Origin: Leptobrachium leishanense | Taxonomy: Eukaryota; Chordata; Amphibia; Anura; Megophryidae | NCBI GenBank assembly: GCA_009667805.1 | Contig: CM019070.1 | Location: 53,900,451-53,964,450, forward strand | Reading direction: 5' to 3' | Length of the DNA: 64,000 nucleotides | Shown here: piece after piece, positions 11,031 through 20,970 of the stretch | Layout: each line of letters starts with the position of its first letter | Numbering within the stretch: the stretch's first letter is position 1 | Position numbers and translations under genes: made by a program | Notes under the pieces: generated by a model | Told to the model about the DNA's origin: nothing | What the model saw: only the letters and a program-made list of their open reading frames with translations | Database searches by the model: none

Positions 11031-12148
11031 AGAGGGGGCACAGCCGGCTTGGTGTCAGGGGGATGGTTGGAGTTGGGCTTCCATCCAGACGATCCTTTGG
11101 GGAAACCTCTGCCCCGGTCCACGGACGCTCTGTTGGCCGCATGGAAATCGGCCAGCTCACCAGCTTCCAGGGCCGTCTCGGGTTTGCGATCCAGAAGCCA
11201 TTCCTGGATCTCAGGTGGGCACAGCTGCACGAACTGCTCTTTGATTAACAGGTCTTCCAGGGCATCCAAGGTGTCAATCTTCAGCCCCCTGACCCATTGT
11301 CGAAATAGGGTGGTCAGGTGGCTCACGACTGCAGAGTAGCTCTCCGCGGCCCACTTCTGCAAGGATCTGAACTTTTTGCAATATACTTCTGGCGTGAGGT
11401 TATAACGTCTCTGCAATGCGGCTTTGATCGCCTGATAGTCCTGGTCGCTCTCAGCTGGTAACTCTGCAAAGGCTTCGAGCGCTGGACCTTTTAGTCCAGG
11501 AGTGAGGTACCTGGCCCACTGCTCCTTGGGCAGCTGGTACTGTCGACAAGTCTTTTCAAAACTTCGCAGGAACACATCCAGGTCCCCATCTTTGTCAAGG
11601 GTGGGAAAGTTGTCGGCACGAGGTCTGGGCGTAGACAGCTCTGCAGCGCCTGCAGGGGCAGGAGATAATTGCGTTCTGCCTGCCTGGGCCATAGCGAGCT
11701 GATGTGCCCGTTCGGCTTGCCGCTCCACCACTTCTTGCTCACCCGCAGCCCTGCGCACCGCAGCTTCTCGGTCCGCTTGGCACGCTGCCGCCTCTCGCTC
11801 TGCAGCTTCACGTTCAGCTCTGCGCTCCTCTCGCTCTTGGTACTGCAGGATGAGCTGGAGCCGCGTCTGCGAGTCCACAGAGTCCACATGTTTTAAAACA
11901 GTCTGCAAGTAAACATCCAGGGAAGTATCACCCTTGGGCGAAGCACTTGACACTGTCCTTTCCACTGGACCTGTGCTTCCTTCGGCTGGGTCAAGCGTGG
12001 TACCCTGCTCTGCTGCGTCCTGGACTGCTTGCCTCGCCTCATAATCCTTGAGGGCTTGCAAAAGTTCATCCTTCTTCTTATCCTTCGTCGAAATATTTTT
12101 GTCTTTACATAATTTTTCCAAGGTCTTTTTCGATGGTTGTTGCGACAT
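10874..12148 (-). CDS. Gag protein of G with SCAN-like capsid domain
   Basis: Open frame of about 424 residues from the ATG at 12148; a further in-frame extension upstream lacks an ATG. It has a basic N-terminus, a long Arg/Glu/Ala-rich coiled coil (about residues 105-165), and a capsid region ending in a SCAN-like domain (KFRSLQKWAAESYSAV ... LCPPEIQEWLLDRKPETA). SCAN domains of vertebrate zinc-finger proteins are known to derive from Gmr1-like gag. The last part of the frame reads out of phase relative to the CCHC knuckle. Confidence 0.85.
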   Translation of the reverse strand: MSQQPSKKTLEKLCKDKNISTKDKKKDELLQALKDYEARQAVQDAAEQGTTLDPAEGSTGPVERTVSSASPKGDTSLDVYLQTVLKHVDSVDSQTRLQLILQYQEREERRAEREAAEREAAACQADREAAVRRAAGEQEVVERQAERAHQLAMAQAGRTQLSPAPAGAAELSTPRPRADNFPTLDKDGDLDVFLRSFEKTCRQYQLPKEQWARYLTPGLKGPALEAFAELPAESDQDYQAIKAALQRRYNLTPEVYCKKFRSLQKWAAESYSAVVSHLTTLFRQWVRGLKIDTLDALEDLLIKEQFVQLCPPEIQEWLLDRKPETALEAGELADFHAANRASVDRGRGFPKGSSGWKPNSNHPPDTKPAVPPLCQFLLGMGEVKAAGALSATAGATSGQRAQRGKNRHPHLEGGAAPDHPPSCS

Positions 12149-12340
12149 TCTCACTCCAGCCAAATAAAAGATAGAAAAGAAAACAAAGAAGGGGGTAGGG
12201 AACTGCTGTGTATTGTGTAAATACTAATAAATGTACTGAGTTCTGTTCTGGAAATTGGAAAACCAATTTCTTTAGTATCTGGATCTATGTTGCTTCACAG
12301 ATCCAAATACTAACCTGATATTCCGTCGCTTGCCACCAGT

Positions 12341-14032
12341 TGTCACGACCACTACGCGCGCTGCCGCGAAAGACGCCGGGTTAAGCCGCTCACTATATGT
12401 CTATCCTAGAAACATAGAAACATAGAAAAATGTCGGCAGATAAGAACCTTTCGGCCCATCTAGTCTGCCCAATTACATGGATACTTTACCTGGATTTATC
12501 TTTTGTTTAGGATAGCCTTATCCCTATCCCATGCCTGCTTAAATTCAATTACTGTTTTAGCCTCTACCACTTCAACTGGAAGACTGTTCCATGTATCCAC
12601 CACCCTCTCAGTAAAATAATGCTTTCTGATGTTACTTTTAAACCTTTGCCCCTCTAATCTAAGACTATGTCCTCTTGTTTTGCTACTTTGTTTCCATTTA
12701 AATATACTCCCTTCCTCTACCTTGTGGATTCCCTTTACGTATTTAAATGTTTCTATCATATCTCCGCTGTCTCGTCTTTTTTCCAAGCTGTACATGTTAA
12801 GATCATTAAGCCTTTCCTGGTAACTTTTCTCCTTCAAGCCGATAGAAACATGTCCTAGACCCAGATAATTACTGCGTGGCCCACAATCCACACGTGCGCT
12901 TATCTAACCGTCCCAGCCACACTTTCTCTCACAACAGGCACATAGAGCGTGATGCAATGATCCCAAGATTGCAACGCAGTACAAATCTTCTCTTGAAGCG
13001 GGTAATGACTACGTCTCCCACAATCCCTGAGCACACTTTCCTATTCTATTAGTGACGCTGCCACCAGTCCTCATGGACACTATGCGCGTCGCAATGGGAG
13101 ATGCAGGGCTAAGCAACCGCACTATCTGCCTACCCTAGACTCGGACAGTGACTGCAGACCCCACAATCCCTGCCATCCCCGATGACCGCAACTCGCAATT
13201 TCTTATCTAACCGAGCTTAAAGCAAATAGCAATACTCCCAATCTCTTAGTTAGTGTGGATCTTATCAGCCAGAATCAGAACTTAAATAGGTTAGGTTTAT
13301 TTATGATATAGAACAAAGATATATATAATCACAGTGAATTTGTTACAGGAAAATTATAGCTAGAATAAATCAATTAATTACACACTACACAGCAAATAAA
13401 AGAAAAGGGTTAACCACAGAGCATTATTTATGACAACTAATCAGTAAACTAGCATCGATGGCTCCTGGAGCCTGGAGATAGACGCATGGACAGATCAGTC
13501 ATCTTTCGAATGTACCCCACGTGATCAGCCACAGCACATGGCCAGTTTTCAGAATTTATACACTTCCTGGCCCTTCCAAAACCCACCCACAAATGGCCCA
13601 GCCTCCTGCACTACATATCCCAGAGTTCCCTTCTCCAGAGCATGCTCGTACTGACGCTTGCCATTAATCTTTAATTGCCCAAAGGTGTCCATCTTCCCCC
13701 CAGGGATCAAGGATGTGCTTCCTGTCTTTGAAGATAGGGCCTAAATCTTGGTGCCGGGTTGGCTCCCTAGGTGCATGATATGTCATTTCACAAAAGACAT
13801 TCCCTTTTACAGCTACGTGTTATATCCTCCCCCCAGGGGAGAAAGCTAACCATTTTAATTACATTTTAGCACTCGCCCTCAACAGCTGTGGACACAGGGA
13901 TACGCTTCCCAAATGGTCAGACACAAATATGAATATGACTCTATATGGAGGAGATAGGAATAAACAGGCACATAGACACATATACACAGGCAGACCCTTA
14001 TATAGATAGAAATACAGATCTAATCTGCCACA
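12341..14032 (-). repeat. 5' LTR of G, with LINE insertion
   Basis: Matches the split LTR at 2828-8043 and ends at the TSD CCCAG (14033-14037). About 443 bp of LINE sequence (12410-12852) interrupts it. A short stretch just after that insertion (about 12859-12900) has no counterpart in the other LTR. Confidence 0.88.
12410..12852 (-). mobile_element. 5'-truncated LINE fragment (CR1-related), RT C-terminus
   Basis: Flanked by TCCTAG at 12404-12409 and 12853-12858. The minus strand encodes the C-terminal end of a LINE RT (RLNDLNMYSLEKRR, GDMIETFKYVKG, RVVDTWNSLPVEVVEA, FKQAWDR). The 3' end is an ATAGAAACATAGAAA-type repeat. Heavy 5' truncation is normal for LINE copies. The clade is judged from the C-terminal motif only. 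Confidence 0.75.
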
Positions 14033-14040
14033 CCCAGCAT

Positions 14041-14815
14041 GTGTTTTTTGAGAGGAGATTGTTCTGTTAGTGTGTGTTCTCACTGCCAGTCTGCCACCAA
14101 AAACTGGGGGGGGGTCTCATTTATACATTATTTCTGGGAATTGTTCAAATCTGTGGGTTCTCACTGCCACCAAGTATTTGGGGGGTCAGTAATTTCTACA
14201 AAATATTTGGGAATTGTTATAATCCGTGTGTTCTCACTGCCACCAAGTATTTTGGGGGGTCAGTAATTTCTACAAAATATTTGGTAATTAATCTAATCTG
14301 TGTGTTCTCACTGCCACCAAGTGTTTTGGGGTCATTCATTTCTACAAAATATCTGGGAATTGTGGTAATCTGTGTGTTCTCACTGCCACCCATCAGGGGG
14401 TCTCACTGATTTATAGGAGGTTTCTTGGAATTGTAATCGGTGTCTTCTCACTGCCAGCTATCAGGGGGTCCCACATACTTCTAGCAGATTTCTGCAAATT
14501 GTAATCTGTGTCTTGTCACTGTTGCCAGCTATCAGGGGTCCTATCAGGGGGTCTCACTGACTTGTAGGTGGTTTCTGGGAATTGTAATTTGTGTCTTGTC
14601 ACTGCCACCCATCAGGGGGTCTCACTGATTTATAGGAGGTTTCTGGGAATTGTAATCTGTGTCTTGTCACTGGCTGCCAGCTATCAGGGTGTCTCACTGT
14701 GTTATACCAGAGTTCTGGAAATCTTTCATCTTTATACCAGAGTTGAATCAGAGTTCTGCAGCATATCTCCAATTTTTATAACAGAGTTGAATCAGAGTTC
14801 TGTATATATTTAATC
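14041..14815 (+). repeat. Tandem repeats in the 5' leader of hAT H1
   Basis: About ten imperfect units of 65-80 bp built around TCACTGCCA, CTATCAGGGGGTCTCACT, TTTCTGGGAATTGTAATC and TGTGTCTTG. The equivalent, inverted array of H2 is at 56380-57200. hAT transposases bind repeated subterminal motifs, so these may be binding sites; that is inference. Confidence 0.8.
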
Positions 14816-14830
14816 TATATATCACTCACC

Positions 14831-15498
14831 ATGTCAGAAAGACCAAAAAGGACAGGCAGACGCTCCCAGGCACAGATAAGGGGGCAAGCAGCCTCTGTGT
14901 CGGGAGGCTGTGCCTCTGGTCGTTGTGGACGTGGTGCATCCTCTGCAGGGGCACGCTTGTCCTTTCTAACTGGTGCTGGCCGTCTTAAGCAGCAGCAACA
15001 TACAGAGGATTTGCAGGATTGGCTAACCAGGCCATCCTCATCCTCCGAATCCTCTGCCAGCCAGGCTTGTAGTACTTTACAGTCCACCTCAGCTGCCAAA
15101 GCATCTAATGCAGCCTCCATGTCCACAGCTAGTCCTGCCGTAACCTCACTATCACACACGGAGGAGTCAGCTGAATTGTTTGACTACAATGACAGTGAAA
15201 TGCTGCTTGAGGATGCGCAGCAACTACAGTGCTCTGATTCAATCTCTGAGGTTGAGGAAGGGAGTATAATCAACCTAGAGGAAGGGGGTGCCAGTGACAC
15301 ACAAATAATTGGCACTCATGTTGCCCCAGCAGCAGCAGCATACTGCCAAGTTGGCTCCAGTGACGAGGAGATAGGGGGTGATGACAATGAAGATGAGGTC
15401 ACTGACTCCACCTGGGTGCCTGATCGAACAGAGTCAAGTGAGGAGGAGACACAACAAACACGAGGCACAACATCCTCTATGACCAACCGTAGCACTAG
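14831..15498 (+). pseudogene. hAT H1 transposase, N-terminal part
   Basis: The ATG at 14831 opens a frame with a basic N-terminus, Ser-rich and acidic low-complexity stretches (EVEEGSIINLEEGGAS; a VAPAAAAYCQ motif) and a linker before the BED finger. Solo LTR S1 interrupts it at 15499; coding continues at 21542. The same region in H2 reads open for 366 codons, which supports the assignment. Confidence 0.8.
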
Positions 15499-15787
15499 TG
15501 TCACATCTCGACCCTGCCCCCTGCTGGTGGTAGCAGGGATTCCGGTTTATTTTTGTTTTCAGACTGCAGACCATATGTTGGGCTAATTGGTCTGCGGTCA
15601 CATGACCTGTTCAGCCCTATATGTAGGGCCAGGATTTCCCTTGATCCTTGGATCAGGATAGACCTATTTCTACCTAGTTCCTGCGTGCTGTATTATTGTT
15701 CTGATATCTCTGTGTATGACCCCCGGCTCTAGTTTTTGGATTACCCTCTTGTCTGCCCCCTGCAGTTATTCTGAAATTTCGTGTATG

Positions 15788-16465
15788 TGTCATGCCCACC
15801 TGGGTGCTGTCATGGTCTGGACCCCCTGATCCTCTGACGCCTCCAGCTGTTGCCCTTTTTGCCATGTCTTGCATGATTTATGCAGATGCCGGGACTTTGT
15901 TTTGGTTTTTCTTTTTTTTTCCCACGTTCAGTTCTGGACTTTGATTTCGTATATTCAAATCAGACCATCACCTGCAAATCATCCTGCCCAGTTTTTCCTG
16001 TATTTAAGGAGGTCACACCCCATGTGCTTCACTTCCCCATTGAAGTCTGAACCTTGCACCACGCTGACCTGGTTTTGGATAAGCTCCTGGATCCGCTGTA
16101 CCCCCTATCTGTTTCCCTCTGGACCTTCATCTGTACCCGATTTATGATCCTTTTGGACTACCCCTACTCTACTGGTAACCTATTTGTTTTGCTACTCAGC
16201 TCCCATATTGAATTCACGTGTATGACCTCTGGCTATGGACTTTGGATATTCTGTTCTCTGTACCCCACGATTACTGCTTGATACCTGACTACGAGACTGG
16301 CTCACCCTATATCTGATACCTTGCTCTGGACTTTATCATTTCAGTTCAGTATTTTCTGCTGTTTTGTTTATAATAAATATCTTGTTTGAACCCCTTAACC
16401 TGCATACTTCATGGCTCACTGCACATTAGGCTCACACCTACAATCCTTGCATGGTACCTATGACA
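15788..16465 (+). repeat. 5' LTR of element A (678 bp)
   Basis: TGTCATGCCC ... ACCTATGACA. A TATA-like TATTTAAG lies at 16001-16008 and a polyadenylation signal AATAAA at 16372-16377, which would separate U3, R and U5. It differs from the 3' LTR by little more than T-tract length, implying recent insertion. Confidence 0.93.
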
Positions 16466-17426
16466 GAATGGGGAAGTCTTTAAACAGTGAACCCGCAGTG
16501 AGCCAAGCTATAAAGGAGTATGTGAAGGGGTTTATGGAGGAGATCCTGCAACAAGTGGACACGTTATTTGTTGACCTGCTTAAAGGCTTCAGGGGCATCT
16601 CAGCTAAGGTGCGTGTCCCAGTTACTGAAAAGGGGCCCAGAGAACCCCTAACCCTGGAGGAGCGTGAGAGAAGAAGATCAAACAATTTGTGCTTCTATTG
16701 TGGGAGTGACCAGCACAAATTATCAGCCTGCCTTCTGCGCCCCCCAAATCTTCTAGCACCCCACCTGAATCCGTGTCAACCAAAAAGCCTTTGGTTGCCA
16801 AGTCTGCTTCGAAGCCTAAAAGACCAGCATCCGTCAAGGCAGTGCCCTTGATTCCTCCTAAAGTACTGCCCATCAAGCCGAAAAAGACATCGACTCCCAG
16901 AGACACGACATCCTTCAGGCCCAAGAAAGAATATTTGCCTGCCAGGTCCTTGCCCGAGAGATCCGTCACCGAATCCAAACCCATGAAAGAGGTGCCTATT
17001 GGTGATGGTCCTGAAACCGTGCAGCAAGAGTCCCAAGTGGAACCTATGGATTCCCAATCCACACTGCCCACAGAATCCGTTTCAGAGTACTTACCGATGG
17101 AGGAAGAGCCCAGCGGACCTACAGAGCCTGACCTCGTTGTGCCCATGGAGATTGCGTCTGTCCTACCCTCCGGTATGACACCCACCACTCCAAGCCAGCA
17201 CCTCCCGGCTAACTGTTTCACCGCTCCAGTGCCTTCCAGTCGGCGTATCTCATGTTACTCATCGGCTTCTGAGAACTACTCGTCAAACGAATGGGATTCT
17301 GTGGATTCAGAAGAGGAATTCCCTAAAGGACTGCACGTCACCCTCGAGGGCAACCTGGCAGGTTCATTGGGTGCATGAGGACCACCTATATAGGAACCAC
17401 GTTCACTACTCCGGCCTATGTTTTTG

Positions 17427-18466
17427 AGCCTTCCCAGCTCTCTGTCCGTAAGCCTTCTCAGGCTCCTGTCACTAAGCCTTCACAGGCTTCTGTCACCAAG
17501 CCAACTCAGGCTTCTATCTCTGAGTCTTCTCAGGCCTCTGTATCTAAGCCTTCTCAGGCCTCTGTATCTAAGCCTTCTCAGGCCTCTGTATCCAAGCCTT
17601 CTCAGGCCTCTGTATCCAAGCCTCTCAGGCCTCCGTCTCTGAGCCTTCTCAGGCTCCGTCTCTGAGCCTTCTCAGGCCTCCGTCTCTGAGCCTTCTCAGG
17701 CCTCCGTCTCTGAGCCTTCTCAGGCCTCCGTCTCTGAGCCTTCTCAGGCCTCCGTCTCTGAGCCTTCTCAGGCCTCTGTATCCAAGCCTTCTCAGGCCTC
17801 TGTATCCAAGCCTTCTCAGGCCTCTGTATCCAAGCCTTCTCAGGCCTCTGTATCCAAGCCTTCTCAGGCCTCTGTATCCAAGCCTTCTCAGGCCTCCGTC
17901 TCTGAGCCTTCTCAGGCCTCCGTCTCTGAGCCTTCTCAGGCCTCCGTCTCTGAGCCTTCTCAGGCCTCCGTCTCTGAGCCTTCTCAGGCTTCTGTTCCTA
18001 AGCCTTCTCAGGCCTCTGTCCCCAAGCCTTCTCAGGCCTCTGTCCCCAAGCCTTCTCAGGCCTCTGTCCCCAAGCCTTCTCAGGCCTCTGTCCCCAAGCC
18101 TTCTCAGGCCTCTGTCCCCAAGCCTTCTCAGGCCTCTGTCCCCAAGCCTTCTCAGGCCTCTGTCCCCAAGCCTTCTCAGGCCTCTGTCCCCAAGCCTTCT
18201 CAGGCCTCTGTCCCCAAGCCTTCTCAGGCCCCTGTCTGTAAGCCTTCTCAGGCCCCTGTCTGTGAGCCTTCTCAGGCCCCTGTCTGTGAGCCTTCTCAGG
18301 CCCCAGTCTGTGAGCCTTCTCAAGTTCTGTCCGTGAGCCGTCTCAGGCTTCTGTCCGTGAGCCGTCTCAGGCTTCTGTCCGTGAGCCGTCTCAGGCTTCT
18401 GTCCGTGAGCCATCTCAGGCTTCTGTCCGTGAGCCATCTCAGGCTTCTGTCCCTATGCCTTCCGAG
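17427..18466 (+). repeat. 24-bp in-frame tandem array of element A
   Basis: About 43 copies of a 24-bp unit encoding PSQAS(V)xx. Variants occur in homogeneous blocks: VSK, VSE, VSK, VSE, then a long VPK run, then VCE and VRE. A few units lack one base (for example near 17615, 17651 and 18320), which moves the frame. Confidence 0.92.
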
Positions 18467-18509
18467 GCCTCCATCTCTAAGCCTTCTCAGGCCCCTGGTA
18501 CCGAGTCGT

Positions 18510-19865
18510 CGCAGAGCCCAGCTGTCGCTTCCACGCTGTCGTCGCAGAGCCCAGCTGTCGCTCCACGCTGTCGTCGCAGAGCCCAGCTGTCGCTTCCAGC
18601 GCTGTCGTCGCAGAGCCCAGCTGTCGCTTCCACGCTGTCGTCGCAGAGCCCAGCTGTCGCTTCCACGCTGTCGTCGCAGAGCCCAGCTGTCGCTTCCACG
18701 CTGTCGTCGCAGAGCCCAGCTGTCGCTTCCACGCTGTCGTCGCAGAGCCCAGCTGTCGCTTCCACGCTGTCGTCGCAGAGCCAGCTGTCGCTTCCACGCT
18801 GTCGTCGCAGAGCCCAGCTGTCGCTTCACGCTGTCGTCGCAGAGCCCAGCTGTCGCTTCCACGCTGTCGTCGCAGAGCCCAGCTGTCGCTTCCACGCTGT
18901 CGTCGCAGAGCCCAGCTGTCGCTTCCACGCTGTTCGCAGAGCCCAGCTGTCGCTTCACAGTGTCTTCGCAGAGCCCAGCTGTCGCTTCCACAGTGTCTTC
19001 GCAGAGCCCAGCTGTCGCTTCCACAGCTGTCTTCGCAGAGCCCAGCTGTCGCTTCCAGTGTCTTCGCAGAGCCAGCTGTCGCTTCCACAGTGTCTTCGCA
19101 GAGCAGCTGTCGCTTCCACAGTGTCTTCGCAGAGCCCAGCTGTCGCTTCCACGCTGTCGTCGCAGAGCCCAGCTGTCGCTTCCACGCTGTCGTCGCAGAG
19201 CCCAGCTGTCGCTTCCACGCTGTCGTCGCAGAGCCCAGCTGTCGCTTCCACGCTGTCGTCGCAGAGCCCAGCTGTCGCTTCCACGCTGTCGTCGCGAGCC
19301 CAGCTGTCGCTTCAACGCTGTCGTCGCAGAGCCCAGCTGTCGCTTCCACGCTGTCGTCGCAGAGCCCAGCTGTCGCTTCCACGCTGTCGTCGCAGAGCCC
19401 AGCTGTCGCTTCCACGCTGTCTTCGCAGAGCCCAGCTGTCGCTTCACAGTGTCTTCGCAGAGCCCAGCTGTCGCTTCCACAGTGTCTTCGCAGAGCCCAG
19501 CTGTCGCTTCCACAGTGTCTTCGCAGAGCCCAGCTGTCGCTTCCAGTGTCTTCGCAGAGCCCAGCTGTCGCTTCCACAGTGTCTTCGCAGAGCCCAGCTG
19601 TCGCTTCCACAGTGTCTTCGCAGAGCCCAGCTGTCGCTTCCACAGTGTCTTCGCAGAGCCCAGCTGTCGCTTCCACAGTGTCTTCGCAGAGCCCAGCTGT
19701 CGCTTCCACAGTGTCTTCGCAGAGCCCAGCTGTCGCTTCCACAGTGTCTTCGCAGAGCCCAGCTGTCGCTTCCACAGTGTCTTCGCAGAGCCCAGCTGTC
19801 GCTTCCAGTGTCTTCGCAGAGCCCAGCTGTCGCTCCCACAGTTTCGCCGCAGAGCCCAGCAGTGG
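18510..19865 (+). repeat. 33-bp tandem array of element A
   Basis: About 40 units of 33 bp (some 31-32) built around CGCAGAGCCCAGCTGTCGCT. Two unit types alternate in blocks, one with ACGCTGTCGT and one with ACAGTGTCTT. The unit contains no stop in most frames, so long shadow frames appear on both strands; only the plus frame continuing into the Arg-rich patch is taken as coding. Confidence 0.92.
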
Positions 19866-20294
19866 TCCCCAAGTCGTCACCGCCAAAGGGTCGTAGTCGC
19901 CGCCGTCGAGCCAAGTCTCTCCGTACCCAGCAAAGCCTCACTAAGGGCGCTGTCCCTCCGAGCCCTGTAACTATAGAGTCTCCGCCGAGTTGTGCCCGTG
20001 ACTCTATTCCCGATATTGGGTCTGACAGGGCTGTACTCATGGCTCTGTATGAGGACTTCCAGGATCCAAGTAGTCAAACTGGCACGAAATACGCTAGTTC
20101 GGGACCTGTCCCTACGGGTTACTCCATGACGCCCTCTGGAGTATTGGTCCGGCAGGAATACTTAGCAGTGGTCAGGCGCTTCCCGGAACTCTGGAGAAAC
20201 CTTGATATATCGTCTGACTCCAGTTGACCGTTCTGGACTCTGTGCCCCCGTTCCAGCTTCGGTGCCCGGAGTGCACCCGTCAGGAGGGGGGTGA

Positions 20295-20970
20295 TGTCAT
20301 GCCCACCTGGGTGCTGTCATGGTCTGGACCCCCTGATCCTCTGACGCCTCCAGCTGTTGCCCTTTTTGCCATGTCTTGCATGATTTATGCAGATGCCGGG
20401 ACTTTGTTTTGGTTTCTTTTTTTTTCCCACGTTCAGTTCTGGACTTTGATTTCGTATATTCAAATCAGACCATCACCTGCAAATCATCCTGCCCAGTTTT
20501 TCCTGTATTTAAGGAGGTCACACCCCATGTGCTTCACTTCCCCATTGAAGTCTGAACCTTGCACCACGCTGACCTGGTTTTGGATAAGCTCCTGGATCCG
20601 CTGTACCCCCTATCTGTTTCCCTCTGGACCTTCATCTGTACCCGATTTATGATCCTTTTGGACTACCCCTACTCTACTGGTAACCTATTTGTTTTGCTAC
20701 TCAGCTCCCATATTGAATTCACGTGTATGACCTCTGGCTATGGACTTTGGATATTCTGTTCTCTGTACCCCACGATTACTGCTTGATACCTGACTACGAG
20801 ACTGGCTCACCCTATATCTGATACCTTGCTCTGGACTTTATCATTTCAGTTCAGTATTTTCTGCTGTTTTGTTTATAATAAATATCTTGTTTGAACCCCT
20901 TAACCTGCATACTTCATGGCTCACTGCACATTAGGCTCACACCTACAATCCTTGCATGGTACCTATGACA
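20295..20970 (+). repeat. 3' LTR of element A (676 bp)
   Basis: Near-identical to the 5' LTR and preceded by the polypurine tract at 20282-20294. Followed by TSD GTATG. Confidence 0.93.

Larger units (their letters stand above)
2828..14032 (-). mobile_element. Gmr1-like Ty3/gypsy retrotransposon G
   Basis: Read on the minus strand this is a full-layout LTR element: 5' LTR 14032-12341, gag, protease, integrase, reverse transcriptase, RNase H, 3' LTR 8043-2828. TSD CCCAG lies at 2823-2827 and 14033-14037, inside hAT H1. Two features mark the Gmr1 type: integrase lies before RT, and gag has a SCAN-like domain. The copy is dead: the integrase is truncated, there are frameshifts between domains, and both LTRs are interrupted by later insertions. 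The likely primer-binding site starts with TGGTGGCAAGCG two bases inside the 5' LTR (about 12339 downward). Confidence 0.9.
16468..20227 (+). pseudogene. Gag-like repeat protein of element A (CCHC, repeat-rich, frameshifted)
   Basis: The ATG at 16468 is the third base after the LTR. In order: a short amphipathic N-terminus (about 45 residues), PLTLEERERRR, a CCHC knuckle (CFYCGSDQHKLSAC, 16690-16731), Lys/Pro-rich sequence, acidic motifs with YLPMEEEPSGP and VVPMEIAS, the 24-bp array (PSQASVSK repeats), the 33-bp array (SSQSPAVASTL repeats), an Arg-rich patch GRSRRRRAK, and a C-terminal module with GVLVRQEYL. The stop is at 20225. The capsid domain expected between N-terminus and knuckle is absent. 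Frame breaks occur after the knuckle (a six-C run at 16740-16745), at 17375 and repeatedly inside the arrays. Function is inferred as RNA binding/packaging by the knuckle; the rest is unknown. Confidence 0.75.
15788..20970 (+). mobile_element. Non-autonomous LTR retrotransposon A
   Basis: Paired LTRs (15788-16465 and 20295-20970) with a perfect 5-bp TSD GTATG (15783-15787 and 20971-20975) and a polypurine tract AGGAGGGGGG before the 3' LTR. The interior holds a gag-derived reading frame and two large tandem arrays but no protease, RT, RNase H or integrase. Mobilisation must depend on enzymes of another element, probably a Ty3/gypsy relative. Elements B and C share this layout. Confidence 0.92.

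Noticed and set aside
14041..14815. Tandem promoter or satellite array independent of the hAT element
   Set aside because: The same array occupies the same position in H2 (56380-57200), so it belongs to the hAT family.
18320..19886. Long minus-strand open frames across the A arrays
   Set aside because: They arise because 24- and 33-bp units without stops stay open in several frames; they lack conserved flanking domains.
15788..20970. Host gene encoding a repeat-rich (mucin- or silk-like) protein
   Set aside because: It is bounded by LTRs with a perfect TSD and polypurine tract, and begins with a gag-type zinc knuckle; it is a retrotransposon frame.
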